Assembly (NCBI GenBank): GCA_017745295.1
Contig: JAGHZR010000013.1
Span: 1-64,000 of the forward strand
Source: Novosphingobium sp.
Lineage (GTDB): Bacteria; Pseudomonadota; Alphaproteobacteria; Sphingomonadales; Sphingomonadaceae
Direction of reading: 5' to 3'
Length of the DNA stretch: 64,000 nucleotides
Shown in pieces: positions 1-8,474 of this stretch. Made by a program: the position numbers and the translations under genes. The notes under the pieces are model-generated. The model was not told where the DNA came from, did not search any database, and saw nothing but the letters and a program-made list of their open reading frames with translations. Every line of letters starts with the position of its first letter. Position 1 is the stretch's first letter.

Positions 1-14
1 CGAGCGCAGCGAAG

Positions 15-47
15 CAATCCAGAGTCGCACAGCACCGCTCTGGATTG
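15..47. repeat. Intergenic inverted repeat at left edge
   Basis: Two perfect 10-base arms (15-24 and 38-47, CAATCCAGAG/CTCTGGATTG) flank a 13-base loop. The flanking bases 1-14 and 52-80 resemble the dispersed hairpin elements often found between sphingomonad genes. No gene is visible in 1-124. Confidence 0.6.
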
Positions 48-84
48 CCGCGGCCCTTACGGGCCTCGCAATGACGATTGGAGG

Positions 85-114
85 AAAAAGCCGCCCTGCC
101 CCGGGCGGCTTTTT
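85..114 (-). terminator. Rho-independent terminator of the cob operon
   Basis: An 8-bp stem (89-96 with 103-110) has a 6-base loop and is flanked by A and T runs on both sides. It lies just after the stop of the last gene of the leftward cob operon, so it terminates that operon and could act on both strands. Confidence 0.85.
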
Positions 115-124
115 CTTTGTCCGC

Positions 125-631
125 CTACTTCAGCGTCAGCGGCAATCCGGCCGCCACGAACACCGCATGCTCCACCGTAGCCGCCACCTGCTGGTTGAGC
201 CGCCCCGCCTCGTCGCGGAAGCGCCGCCCCAGCGGCGTGTCCGGCACGATCCCCAGTCCGACTTCGTTGGCCACCAGCACCAGCGGCTTCGGACACTCCG
301 CAATCGCCCGGCACAAGCCATCGAACTGCGGTGGCAGGACCGCATCCGCCAGCATCAGGTTGGACAGCCAGAGCGTCAGGCAATCGACCAGCACGGCGTC
401 CGCCTCGCGCGCGGCACGCTCGATTCCTCCCGCAAGGTCCACTGGCGCCTCCAGCGTGGACCAGCGCGGCCCGCGATCCTCGCGGTGGCGAGCGATCCGC
501 GCCTCCATCTCGTCGTCCAGCGCCTGCGCGGTGGCGATATAGACCAGCCGCCCCGGATGGGCTTCGGCCAGCGCCTGGGCATGGCGGCTCTTGCCGGAAC
601 GGGTGCCGCCGAGCACGAGGGTAGAAGTCAT
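125..631 (-). CDS. cobU: Bifunctional adenosylcobinamide kinase / adenosylcobinamide-phosphate guanylyltransferase
   Basis: 168 aa. It phosphorylates adenosylcobinamide and transfers GMP to give adenosylcobinamide-GDP, the activated lower-ligand acceptor. The start was placed at 631 because the P-loop GGTRSGKS then falls at residues 8-15, as in the family; the frame stays open upstream but that part is a shadow of cobQ. The ARHRED segment near residue 49 supplies the histidine expected to carry GMP, and the family's DCLTLWLSN motif is present. It is the last gene of the operon; its ATG overlaps the cobQ stop (ATGA, 628-631) and a terminator follows. Confidence 0.95.
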   Translation of the reverse strand: MTSTLVLGGTRSGKSRHAQALAEAHPGRLVYIATAQALDDEMEARIARHREDRGPRWSTLEAPVDLAGGIERAAREADAVLVDCLTLWLSNLMLADAVLPPQFDGLCRAIAECPKPLVLVANEVGLGIVPDTPLGRRFRDEAGRLNQQVAATVEHAVFVAAGLPLTLK

Positions 632-2082
632 GCGCGGTACTCCGTCAGGGCCAGCAGGCCGTCGATATCGATATGCCGCTCCATCTCGGCGGCGAGTTCG
701 TCGAGCGCAGCATCGACCCCGGCGTGGTGATCCAGCCCGTCGCTCTCCCCGCCGAGCCGCGCCATGAGTTCGGCGCGCAGGCCCGTCGAGGCCAGCAGGC
801 CATGGCAATAAGTCCCCATGACCCGGCCCGAAGCATCGATGGCGCCATCGGGATGAGTGCCGCCGAGCAGCGCGAAGGGCCTAACCTGCCCACGCTCGGT
901 TACGCCCATGTGCATCTCGTAGCCGGTCAGCTGCGCACCCAGCGCCCGGCCCGAAACCTCGCGCAGGGCCTTGCGGTCGCCCAGCACCGTCGTCACGTCG
1001 AGCAGGCCCAGCCCGGCGATCTCGCCCGGCGGCCCCTCGATGCCCAGCGGATCGGCGATCGCATGTCCCAGCATCTGATACCCCCCGCAGATGCCGAGGA
1101 TCAGGCCACCGCGCCGATGGTGCGCGAGCACGTCGATGTCCCAGCCCTCGGCGCGCAGAAAGGCCATGTCGGCCATCGTCGCCTTGGAGCCGGGCAAGAC
1201 GACAAGCCCCGCCTCGACGGGGATCGGCGTGCCGGGCGGGATCATCGCCACTTCCACGCCGGACTCCTGCCGCAGCGGGTCGAGATCGTCGAAATTGGCG
1301 ATGCGCGGCAGGATCGGGCAGGCGACGAGCAGCTTGCCGGTGCCGCCGCCCAGCCCGCGTTCGAGCACCACGGCATCCTCGCTCGGCAAACGTCCGACCG
1401 CGCGCGCCCAGGGCATGACGCCATAGCCGCGCCAGCCGGACAGCCGCTCGATCGCCGCATAGCCGTCGGCGAAAAGCGCCGGATCGCCGCGAAACTTGTT
1501 GATGAGGAAGCCCCGGATCATCGCCGCGTCCTCGGGATCGATCACCGCCCGCGTACCCGCCACGGCGGCAATCACTCCGCCCCGGTCGATGTCGCCGACC
1601 AGCACCACCGGCACATGGGCCTCGCGCGCGAAACCCATGTTGGCAATGTCCCCGGCGCGCAAGTTGATCTCCGCCGGAGAGCCCGCACCTTCCACCACCA
1701 CGAGGTCGCAGCGCGCCTCCAGACGGCGATAGCTCGCCATGACTTCGGGCAGCAGGGTGCGGCGCGCCTCGCGGAAATTGGCGCTGCCCAGCGTGCCGCG
1801 CACCTCTCCGTGGACCACAAGCTGCGAGGTCCGGTCGGCCTGCGGCTTCAGCAGCACCGGGTTCATGTCGACATGCAGAGGCACCCGCGCGGCGAGGGCC
1901 TGAAGCGCCTGCGCCCGGCCGATCTCGCCGCCTTCCGGGGTGACGGCGGCGTTGTTCGACATGTTCTGCGGCTTGAACGGCAGGACGCTCAGCCCGCGAT
2001 TGGCAAGCGCGCGGCACAGCCCCGCCACCAGCACGGACTTGCCGACATCCGAGCCGGTCCCCTGCAACATCAAACCAGCCAT
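628..2082 (-). CDS. cobQ: Cobyric acid synthase
   Basis: 484 aa, normal for the family. It amidates four carboxyl side chains of adenosylcobyrinic acid a,c-diamide with glutamine and ATP. The N-terminal dethiobiotin-synthetase-like ATPase shows GTGSDVGKS (residues 8-16); the C-terminal glutamine amidotransferase shows the nucleophile Cys332 in GICGGYQ and His427 in YCHG. The start at 2082 was chosen because the family begins with this short hydrophobic strand before the P-loop; an in-frame ATG at 2070 is the alternative. The 5' end overlaps the end of cobD by 13 bases and the stop overlaps the cobU start, so translation is probably coupled. Confidence 0.95.
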   Translation of the reverse strand: MAGLMLQGTGSDVGKSVLVAGLCRALANRGLSVLPFKPQNMSNNAAVTPEGGEIGRAQALQALAARVPLHVDMNPVLLKPQADRTSQLVVHGEVRGTLGSANFREARRTLLPEVMASYRRLEARCDLVVVEGAGSPAEINLRAGDIANMGFAREAHVPVVLVGDIDRGGVIAAVAGTRAVIDPEDAAMIRGFLINKFRGDPALFADGYAAIERLSGWRGYGVMPWARAVGRLPSEDAVVLERGLGGGTGKLLVACPILPRIANFDDLDPLRQESGVEVAMIPPGTPIPVEAGLVVLPGSKATMADMAFLRAEGWDIDVLAHHRRGGLILGICGGYQMLGHAIADPLGIEGPPGEIAGLGLLDVTTVLGDRKALREVSGRALGAQLTGYEMHMGVTERGQVRPFALLGGTHPDGAIDASGRVMGTYCHGLLASTGLRAELMARLGGESDGLDHHAGVDAALDELAAEMERHIDIDGLLALTEYRA

Positions 2083-3008
2083 GCGACTCCTAGTGCAATA
2101 AAGGCGAGCAGAACGCAGGCCCGGCGATAGATCGCCAGCGCCCGCCGCAAGTCCACCGTGCCTGCCGAGCGGCCCTCCTCCCCGATCCACGGCTTGGGGG
2201 CAAGGACTCCGTCGTAGACCACCGGCCCGGCAAGCCGCACGCCGAGCGCCCCCGCCATCGCCGCCTCGGGCCAACCGGCATTGGGCGAGGCGTGCCGCGC
2301 ATGGTCGCGCAGCATGACCCGCCAGCCGCCCAGTCCGGCGACGCAGAGCAGCAGGCCCGCCAGTCGCGCGGGCAGCAGGTTCGCCAGATCATCGATCCGC
2401 GCCGCCGCCCAGCCATAGGCGCGCAGCGGTTCCTCGGGGTGGCCGATCAGGCTGTCCGCCGTGTTGATCGCCTTGTAGGCCCATGCCCCCGGTACCCCGC
2501 CGAGCAGCAGCCAGAACAGCGGCGCGACCACGCCGTCGCAGAAGCTCTCGGCAAGGCTTTCGATGGCGGCGCGCACGACGCCCGCCTCGTCCAGCCCCGC
2601 CGTATCGCGGCCGACGATCATGCCGACGGCATAGCGCGCCTCGGCTAGATCGTCCGCTTCCAGCGCGGCAAGCACTGGACGGACGTGATCGTCGAGACTG
2701 CGCGCGGCAAGGGCAGGCCATGCCAGCAGCGCGAGCGGCAACCACGCCCATTCCCCGGCCCAGCCGCGCACGAGCCAGACCACCAGGCCCATGCCGAACA
2801 GCACCGCCGCGATCAGCCCCAGCATCGCGCCGAGACCGGCGATCCGCCGCGCCATATCGGACCAGTCCGCGCGGTTGAGCCTGCGCTCCGAGCCGGAAAT
2901 GACTTTGGCAAACAGCCCGACCGGATGGCCGATCAGCCCGTAGAGTCGCGCCGGCCAGCCGAGCGCGCCTTCCAGCACCATGGCGGCAAAGGCGACCGGC
3001 TCGATCAT
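2070..3008 (-). CDS. cobD: Adenosylcobinamide-phosphate synthase (CobD/CbiB)
   Basis: 312 aa integral membrane enzyme with several hydrophobic segments (for example around residues 55-80, 85-105 and 290-312). It attaches the aminopropanol arm to cobyric acid to form adenosylcobinamide phosphate. The family motif around EGALGWPARLYGLIGHPVG lies near the N-terminus and the GDTAGLDEAGVVRAAIES-type segment follows in mid-protein. Its start overlaps the stop of the upstream aminotransferase gene (3005-3008), which makes the precursor of the arm. Confidence 0.93.
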   Translation of the reverse strand: MIEPVAFAAMVLEGALGWPARLYGLIGHPVGLFAKVISGSERRLNRADWSDMARRIAGLGAMLGLIAAVLFGMGLVVWLVRGWAGEWAWLPLALLAWPALAARSLDDHVRPVLAALEADDLAEARYAVGMIVGRDTAGLDEAGVVRAAIESLAESFCDGVVAPLFWLLLGGVPGAWAYKAINTADSLIGHPEEPLRAYGWAAARIDDLANLLPARLAGLLLCVAGLGGWRVMLRDHARHASPNAGWPEAAMAGALGVRLAGPVVYDGVLAPKPWIGEEGRSAGTVDLRRALAIYRRACVLLAFIALGVAWLV

Positions 3009-3976
3009 CGAAGCGCCTCATCGAGACGGGCCAGCGCATCGGCATCGGCGGGAACCCCGAAACGCGCCCAGCCCGGATGCTCGGCAAAGGGCCGCACGAG
3101 GATGCGCGCGGACGCCAATCGCTCGAACAGCGCCTGTCCCTCGCAGCCGGTAACGAGCCGGAACAGTGGGCATTCGCCCTCCGGCTCAAGCCCGTGACGG
3201 CGCAACACGGCGTCGAGCGCATCGGCGCGGGCGGGCAGTTCCTCGCGCGTCCGGGCGATCCATGCATGGTCGGCATAAGCCGCCGTTCCCAGCGAGAGCG
3301 CCGCCGCATGGACCGGCCAGCTGCCCAGCATCTGCCGCAGCAGCATCATGAGCGCTGGAGGCCCCAGCACGAAGCCCAGCCGCAGCCCCGCAAGGCCGAA
3401 GAACTTCCCGAACGAGCGCAGCACGATCATCCGGAACCCCGGCGCGACGGCACGGGCGACGCTGGCCTCCGGGTGGCAGTCGGCAAAGGCCTCATCGACG
3501 ATCAGGAAGCCGCCGCTTGCATCGATCCGCTCTGCCCATTCGATCACCGCCTCGGGCGCGCGCAGCACGCCGTCGGGGTTGTTGGGATTGGCGAGAACGA
3601 AGACTTCCTTCGCCTTCGGTTGCTCTCCGAACTGCACCGGGCGGGAGGGGAAGAACGCCTCGCGGTGGGTGCGATAGGCGGGGACGAGCGCGCGCCCCGG
3701 CAGGTCCAGCGCCTTGGCGAGCAGGCGCAGCGCGGTCTCGCTGCCCGGCACCGCGCAGCACAGACCCGGCGCCACTCCGAAATGGCGCGCGGCCTCGGCT
3801 TCGAGGCGGACAAGGGCATCGGGATCGGGCAAGGCGGTCCAGTCGGTGGGCTGCGTAACCGGCCATGGCCGGGGGTTGAGGCCGGTCGACAGGTCCAGCC
3901 AGTCCGCAGGCGCGCCGCCATAGGCCCGCGCCGCCTCGCTCACGCGGCCCCCGTGGAAGACGAAGACGCCGCTCAT
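3005..3976 (-). CDS. cobC: Threonine-phosphate decarboxylase-type class I/II aminotransferase
   Basis: 323 aa, fold type I PLP enzyme. Its expected role is to make (R)-1-amino-2-propanol O-phosphate from threonine phosphate for the cobinamide side arm; in Pseudomonas/alpha nomenclature this gene is cobC. Visible motifs are NPNNPDG (substrate/PLP binding), DEAF and the PLP lysine in RSFGKFFGLAGLR. The frame remains open for 290 codons upstream, but that part is antisense-type shadow of cobS; MSGVFVFHGG at 3976 gives the proper N-terminus with the HGG motif. It overlaps cobS by four bases and cobD by four. Confidence 0.92.
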   Translation of the reverse strand: MSGVFVFHGGRVSEAARAYGGAPADWLDLSTGLNPRPWPVTQPTDWTALPDPDALVRLEAEAARHFGVAPGLCCAVPGSETALRLLAKALDLPGRALVPAYRTHREAFFPSRPVQFGEQPKAKEVFVLANPNNPDGVLRAPEAVIEWAERIDASGGFLIVDEAFADCHPEASVARAVAPGFRMIVLRSFGKFFGLAGLRLGFVLGPPALMMLLRQMLGSWPVHAAALSLGTAAYADHAWIARTREELPARADALDAVLRRHGLEPEGECPLFRLVTGCEGQALFERLASARILVRPFAEHPGWARFGVPADADALARLDEALR

Positions 3977-4686
3977 CGGATCGTCACCAGCGCAAGCAGC
4001 AGCACGGTCTCGACCACCTCGATCCCGGCGCCGTGGCCGTCGCCAGAGATGCCGCCGATCCGTCGCCGCAGCCAGTAGCCCCAGAGGGGAACGGCAAGGA
4101 ACAACGCCAACAAGGGCGGTGCTACGAGCAGGCCGAGGGTCGCCGCGAGCAGGCCCCAGAAACCGACGTGCCACCACGTCACCGCGCTGCGGAACCGACT
4201 GCCCAACCCCTCGTGCAGCGGCGGCAGCGCAAGCGTCCAGCCCAGCGGCGCGATCCGCGCGAGCGGCGCGACGAGCAGCAAGGCCCAGACCGCTCCCGGC
4301 GCGAGGGCATGGAGCAGCACCAGCTTCGCGATCAGTTGCAGCACGATCGCCACGACCGCGAAGCTCCCGACATGAGGGTCGGCCATGACCGCCGACAGCC
4401 GCGCGCGGTCCTCGTGCGCCGCGCCTGCGCCGTCCGCCACGTCGCCCAGCCCGTCGAGGTGCAGCGCGCCGGTCATGCCGGTCCAGGCCGCCAGTCCCAG
4501 CAGCGCCGCGAGCCACGGGTCGCCGAGACCGCTTCCCAACCACCAGGCTCCCGCCACCGCAGCCCCCACCGCCAGTCCCGCCAGCGGAAACCAGCACATC
4601 GACTTGGCGAAGTCCTCGGCATCGGCCCGCACCGCCGGAAGCGGCAGGCGCGTCAGGAACTGGAGCGCGAGGACGAGCCGTCTCAC
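3973..4686 (-). CDS. cobS: Adenosylcobinamide-GDP ribazoletransferase (cobalamin synthase)
   Basis: 237 aa polytopic membrane protein. It joins adenosylcobinamide-GDP to alpha-ribazole (phosphate). It begins with the family signature LALQFLTRLPLP and contains the metal-binding stretch GALHLDGLGDVADG followed by EDRARLSAVMADPHVGSF. Translation starts at GTG (4684-4686), overlapping the stop of the phosphatase gene upstream (4683-4685), so it is coupled to it. Confidence 0.94.
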   Translation of the reverse strand: MRRLVLALQFLTRLPLPAVRADAEDFAKSMCWFPLAGLAVGAAVAGAWWLGSGLGDPWLAALLGLAAWTGMTGALHLDGLGDVADGAGAAHEDRARLSAVMADPHVGSFAVVAIVLQLIAKLVLLHALAPGAVWALLLVAPLARIAPLGWTLALPPLHEGLGSRFRSAVTWWHVGFWGLLAATLGLLVAPPLLALFLAVPLWGYWLRRRIGGISGDGHGAGIEVVETVLLLALVTIR

Positions 4687-5264
4687 GCCGTTTTCCCGCT
4701 ATCCAGCGTGAGAATCTGCGCGGCAGGCAGGCCCTCGCCCGGCCAGAGGCGCAGGCTGACCAGCGCGCCGTAAGGCAGCTCGAAAGCCCAGACCTGCCGG
4801 TGATCGAAGCCGAACAACACCGAAAGCGCCGCGCGCATGGCGCCGCCATGGGTGAGGATCAGGCTGGCGCGGTCGATCTCAGTCAGAGCCTCGCCAATGC
4901 GGGTGCAGAGCTGAGACCAGCGCTCGCCGCCGGGCGGGGCGTGGGCCTCGGGATCGTCCCAGAACCGCGCCTGCACGGCGGGATCGAGTTGCTGCGGGGC
5001 AAGGCCGTCCCAGTCTCCGAAGTCGATTTCGCGCCAGCGCGGGTCGAGGTCATGCCGCCGCCCGCGCAAGGCCGCGATCTGCGCGGCGGGAATGCTCGAC
5101 CTTTGCAGGTCGGAGGAGACCACCCGCTCGAAGGTCAGGCCCGCCGCCCGCGTCACGCAGTGGGCCACCCCGGCAGGCGTCGACGGATCGTCGCGGTGGC
5201 CGAGCAGCAGCCCCGGCTTCACCGGCGCGCCGTGGCGCATGAGGTGGACGAGCACGCCGCTCAT
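4683..5264 (-). CDS. Histidine phosphatase, probable alpha-ribazole phosphatase
   Basis: 193 aa. It carries the phosphoglycerate-mutase-like signature LMRHGAP at residues 8-14, SSDLQRS, an acidic REIDFGDWDG segment and the second catalytic histidine in LTHGG. Lying between cobT and cobS, it most likely removes the 5' phosphate of alpha-ribazole phosphate (the enterobacterial CobC reaction). No symbol is given because cobC already names the aminotransferase here. The start at 5264 overlaps the cobT stop as ATGA; the longer open frame upstream is a cobT shadow. Confidence 0.9.
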   Translation of the reverse strand: MSGVLVHLMRHGAPVKPGLLLGHRDDPSTPAGVAHCVTRAAGLTFERVVSSDLQRSSIPAAQIAALRGRRHDLDPRWREIDFGDWDGLAPQQLDPAVQARFWDDPEAHAPPGGERWSQLCTRIGEALTEIDRASLILTHGGAMRAALSVLFGFDHRQVWAFELPYGALVSLRLWPGEGLPAAQILTLDSGKTA

Positions 5265-6289
5265 GCATTCCCGTTCCCGGCCCCTGCGACCGCAGCCTCG
5301 GCGAACGTCGCCATGCCATGATGCGCGGCCAGCGCCGAGCGGACGATCTGCGCCGCCACCGCCGCGCCCGACCCTTCGCCCAGCCTCATGCCGAGGTGCA
5401 GCAGTGGCTCCAGCCCGAAACGTTCGAGCAGGCGGACGTGCCCCGCCTCTGCCGAGCAATGCGCGGCAAGGCAGTGGCCGAGGAAAGCGGCATTGTCCGC
5501 CAGCAGCGGCGCCATGGCTGCGCAGGCGATGAACCCGTCGAGCAGGACCGGCACCCGCAAGTGCCGTGCCGCCAGCACCGCGCCCGCCATGGCCGCGATC
5601 TCGCGCCCGCCGAGCCGGCGCAAGGTCTCGAAAGCATCGGTGCAATCGGCACCGTGCAGCGCGAGGGCCGCGGCAACCGCCTCCGCCTTGCGGGCAAGCC
5701 CGGCATCGTCGAGGCCGGTGCCGCGCCCGATCCAATCCCCGGCCTCGCCGCCGAAGACTTGCGCGGCCAGCGCGGCGGCGGGCGTGGTATTGCCGATGCC
5801 CATCTCACCCACGAAGAACAGGTCGCTGTCCGCCATGACCGCCGCCGCCCCGGCATTGAGGGCGGCCAGACACTCCGCCTCGCTCATCGCCGGTTCGCGG
5901 GTGATGTCCCCTGTCGGGCGGTCGAGATCGAGCGGGACGACCGCCAGCTCCGCCCCGCAAGCCATGGTCAGCGCATTGATCGCCGCGCCGCCCGCCGCGA
6001 AATTGGCGACCATCTGCACGGTGACTTCCGGCGGATAGGCACTGACCCCGCGCGCGGCGACGCCGTGATTGCCCGCGAAGATCACCGCGCGGATGCGGTC
6101 GGCGCGGGGCCGCTCGCGGCCCTGCCAGCCTGCCATGAACACCGCGATTTCCTCCAGCCGCCCGAGCGAACCGAGCGGCTTGGTCAGCACCGCCTGACGG
6201 GCGCGCACGGCTTCCAGCGCGGCACTGTCGGGTTCGGGCAGGTCGGCGAGCGCGGCGGCGAAGGCGGCGCGGTTCTCGAAGCGGATCAT
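5261..6289 (-). CDS. cobT: Nicotinate-nucleotide--dimethylbenzimidazole phosphoribosyltransferase
   Basis: 342 aa, typical length. It makes alpha-ribazole phosphate from dimethylbenzimidazole and nicotinate mononucleotide. Motifs seen in order are TKPLGSLGRLE (about residues 36-46), FAGNHGVAARGVSAYP, FFVGEMGIGNTTPA and GAVLAARHLRVPVLLDGFI. The start at 6289 places the first motif at the usual distance and overlaps the stop of the DUF1636 gene (6286-6288). It is the second gene of the riboswitch-controlled operon. Confidence 0.95.
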   Translation of the reverse strand: MIRFENRAAFAAALADLPEPDSAALEAVRARQAVLTKPLGSLGRLEEIAVFMAGWQGRERPRADRIRAVIFAGNHGVAARGVSAYPPEVTVQMVANFAAGGAAINALTMACGAELAVVPLDLDRPTGDITREPAMSEAECLAALNAGAAAVMADSDLFFVGEMGIGNTTPAAALAAQVFGGEAGDWIGRGTGLDDAGLARKAEAVAAALALHGADCTDAFETLRRLGGREIAAMAGAVLAARHLRVPVLLDGFIACAAMAPLLADNAAFLGHCLAAHCSAEAGHVRLLERFGLEPLLHLGMRLGEGSGAAVAAQIVRSALAAHHGMATFAEAAVAGAGNGNA

Positions 6290-6693
6290 GTGCCGATGAA
6301 GCCTTCGGGCGGAGTGCGGGTGATGAAGTGGCCTTTCACGCCCTGCGGCCATTCGCGATAGGGCACCTGCCCGTGCTCGCTGGCGGCATGGCGCGAGGCA
6401 TATTCGAGAATCGCGCGGGCCGCGTCCGCGTCCGGCGTGAAGTCGCCGAGCACGTAGCCGAGCTTGCCCGGCGCGCGGATCGCCACGGTGCAATGCCGCT
6501 GGCAGGCGAAAAGGCAGGGCATTTCCTGGACCGCCACGCCCTGAAGCGCGGGATCGTCCGCCTGCACCGCGCGCATGGCCTCGGCCAGCGCCGAGCCGCC
6601 GCGCTGCCCGCTCGCGTCCTCGCGCGTTTCGGCGGAGTGTCGGCAGGTGTTGCACACGACCACGGAAGGGCCGGGTTCGACGGGCTGCAGCAT
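6286..6693 (-). CDS. DUF1636 family metal-binding protein, first gene of the cob operon
   Basis: 135 aa. Five cysteines are placed as C14-x2-C17 and C60-x3-C64-x3-C68, the pattern of the DUF1636 family, which resembles thioredoxin-like [2Fe-2S] ferredoxins. The family is commonly found beside cobalamin genes but its biochemical role is not established, so an electron-transfer or cobalt-handling part is inference. It is the first gene behind the riboswitch and overlaps cobT by four bases. Its Shine-Dalgarno lies within a small hairpin (6703-6717). Confidence 0.85.
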   Translation of the reverse strand: MLQPVEPGPSVVVCNTCRHSAETREDASGQRGGSALAEAMRAVQADDPALQGVAVQEMPCLFACQRHCTVAIRAPGKLGYVLGDFTPDADAARAILEYASRHAASEHGQVPYREWPQGVKGHFITRTPPEGFIGT

Positions 6694-6702
6694 CAGAAGC
6701 GG

Positions 6703-6717
6703 CTCCTCGGCCCGAGG
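6703..6717 (-). promoter_or_regulatory. Hairpin over the first ribosome binding site of the cob operon
   Basis: On the minus strand CCTCG-GGC-CGAGG folds into a 5-bp stem, and the Shine-Dalgarno GAGGAG (6703-6708) shares bases with its 3' arm. It ends 9 bases before the ATG at 6693. It could be the translational expression platform of the riboswitch; that link is inferred from position only. Confidence 0.45.
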
Positions 6718-6929
6718 CAGGGAGTTCCGGCGGTGGAAATTCGGCAGTTCACGGCATGTCCTTCAAGCGAGCGTCGAACCCGACCGGGCCGACATGCAGG
6801 CGAAGGACGTGTGATCGCGGCAGGCGACGACAGGCCCTTTCGCGCCGCGAGCCGGCACGGCAATGGCTGTCGCTTCGCGAGGATACCCCCGTTCGCCCGG
6901 CTCACCCTGTCCGGTCGAAGAACGACTGC

Positions 6930-7105
6930 GGCAGGCAGGTCTCCTGGCTCACGGGTCGGTGCCGGTTCGGCCGCCTTCTCAGGAGCTTGCACCCCCAATG
7001 GCGAAATGGCCGCACGGCTCGCCGCTTACAGTTGCAGGGGCAGCCGGGGTCTTGAACCCGCGTTCCCTTTTGATCCCCTCACGGGGAACCTGTCGCAGGC
7101 GTGGC
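6930..7105 (-). ncRNA. Cobalamin (B12) riboswitch
   Basis: Read on the minus strand, the region shows the conserved 5' GGTTCCCC...GGGAACGCGGG paired region (about 7060-7090), CCCTGCAACTGTAAGCGG, a GCCATTGGG element (about 6990-7002) and the B12 box GAGCCAGGAGACCTGCC (6934-6950). This is the standard adenosylcobalamin-sensing aptamer, and its orientation fits repression of the leftward cob operon when cobalamin is plentiful. About 235 bases separate the box from the first start codon. The rest of 6694-7181 holds no convincing gene. Confidence 0.95.
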
Positions 7106-7181
7106 CCTATCGGGTGGCGGCCCGGCGTGCAAGAGCGCGCCGCTTGCGTGCTCCCGCGAAGTGCCATAGGTCCCGGCGCCG

Positions 7182-8474
7182 ATGACCGCCTGCCCCGCCC
7201 TGCTCGTCACTGCGCCGTCTTCGGGACAGGGCAAGACCCTCGTCACCGCCGCCCTCGCCCGCCGCCATGTCCGCGCCGGACGGCAGGTGCGGGTGTTCAA
7301 GTGCGGGCCGGATTTCCTCGACCCGATGGTCCACGAAGTGGCCAGCGGCGCTCCGGTCCACCAGCTCGACCTGTTCATGTGCGGCGAGGACCAGTGCCGC
7401 GCGCTGCTGCACGAGGCGGCGCGGGACGCGGACCTGATCCTGATCGAGGGAGTCATGGGCCTGTTCGACGGCACCCCCTCCTCCGCCGACCTCGCCCGGC
7501 ATTTCAGCCTGCCGGTCATGGCGGTGATGGATGGGTCCTCGATGGCCCAGACTTTCGGCGCGCTCGTCCACGGCCTTGCCACCTACCGGGACGACGTGAC
7601 CTTGGCCGCCGTGCTCGCCAACCGCGTCGGCAGCGAGCGCCATGCCGAACTGCTGGAACGCGGCCTGAGCACCGGCAAGACGGAAGGTGTGCAATGGCTC
7701 GGCGCGATCCGGCGCGACGAGGACATGGGCCTGCCCGAACGCCACCTCGGCCTCGTGCAGGCAGGCGAAGTCGCGGATATCGAAGCCCGGATCGACCGCG
7801 CTGCCGACCTGCTTCCCGAAAGCGCACTCTGGTTGCCCGAGCCGGTGGCCTTCCCGGCGCCCCGCACCGCCGCGTCGCCCCCCGCAGCGCTGGCGGGCAG
7901 GCGCATCGCCATCGCCCGCGACGAGGCTTTCGGTTTCATCTACCGGGCCAACCTCGAGTTCCTCGAACGCGCGGGCGCGCGGCTCTCGTTCTTCTCACCC
8001 CTGCGCGATGGCGCCTTGCCAGACTGCGATGCGCTGTGGCTGCCGGGCGGATACCCCGAGCTTCATCTGGCCGCGCTCTCCGCCAACCGGGCGATGGTCG
8101 AGGCGATCCGGGAGCACTTCCGGGCCGGACAGCCGATCCTCGCCGAGTGCGGCGGCATGCTCTACGCCTGCGAGACGCTGGTGGATGCGGCAGGCAGCGG
8201 CGCGGCGATGCTGGGCCTGCTGCCCGCGCGCGCGACCATGCAGAAGCGTCTGGTCGCGCTCGGCATGCAGGAAGCGGAACTGGCGGGCCATGCCGTGCGC
8301 GGCCACACCTTCCACTATTCCCGGCTGGAGACCGCCCTCGAACCCATCGCGCTCACCCGGACGCCGGACGGGCGCAAGGGCGAGCGGATCTTCCGGCAAG
8401 GCTCGCTCACCGCGAGCTACATGCACTTCTACTTCCCATCCGCGCCGGAGCTGATCGCCGACTTGCTGGGCTAG
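7182..8474 (+). CDS. cobB: Cobyrinate a,c-diamide synthase (CobB/CbiA)
   Basis: 430 aa. It amidates the a and c carboxyls of the corrin ring with glutamine and ATP, the step before cobQ. The ATPase domain has TAPSSGQGKT at residues 10-19 and the amidotransferase domain has its nucleophile Cys323 in AECGGMLYAC; GHTFHYS supplies the C-terminal family motif. It diverges from the riboswitch-controlled operon, and its upstream DNA is shared with the 5' part of the riboswitch gene. No aptamer is seen on its own strand. Its stop TAG is fused with the stop of the convergent paoC-like gene. Confidence 0.94.
   Translation: MTACPALLVTAPSSGQGKTLVTAALARRHVRAGRQVRVFKCGPDFLDPMVHEVASGAPVHQLDLFMCGEDQCRALLHEAARDADLILIEGVMGLFDGTPSSADLARHFSLPVMAVMDGSSMAQTFGALVHGLATYRDDVTLAAVLANRVGSERHAELLERGLSTGKTEGVQWLGAIRRDEDMGLPERHLGLVQAGEVADIEARIDRAADLLPESALWLPEPVAFPAPRTAASPPAALAGRRIAIARDEAFGFIYRANLEFLERAGARLSFFSPLRDGALPDCDALWLPGGYPELHLAALSANRAMVEAIREHFRAGQPILAECGGMLYACETLVDAAGSGAAMLGLLPARATMQKRLVALGMQEAELAGHAVRGHTFHYSRLETALEPIALTRTPDGRKGERIFRQGSLTASYMHFYFPSAPELIADLLG

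Noticed and set aside
673..2130. A 485-codon plus-strand open frame opposite cobQ
   Set aside because: It is a shadow of cobQ, rich in His/Arg/Gln/Asp, without domains.
7105..7181. A second riboswitch on the plus strand for cobB
   Set aside because: No B12 box or other aptamer core is found on the plus strand between the aptamer and the cobB start.
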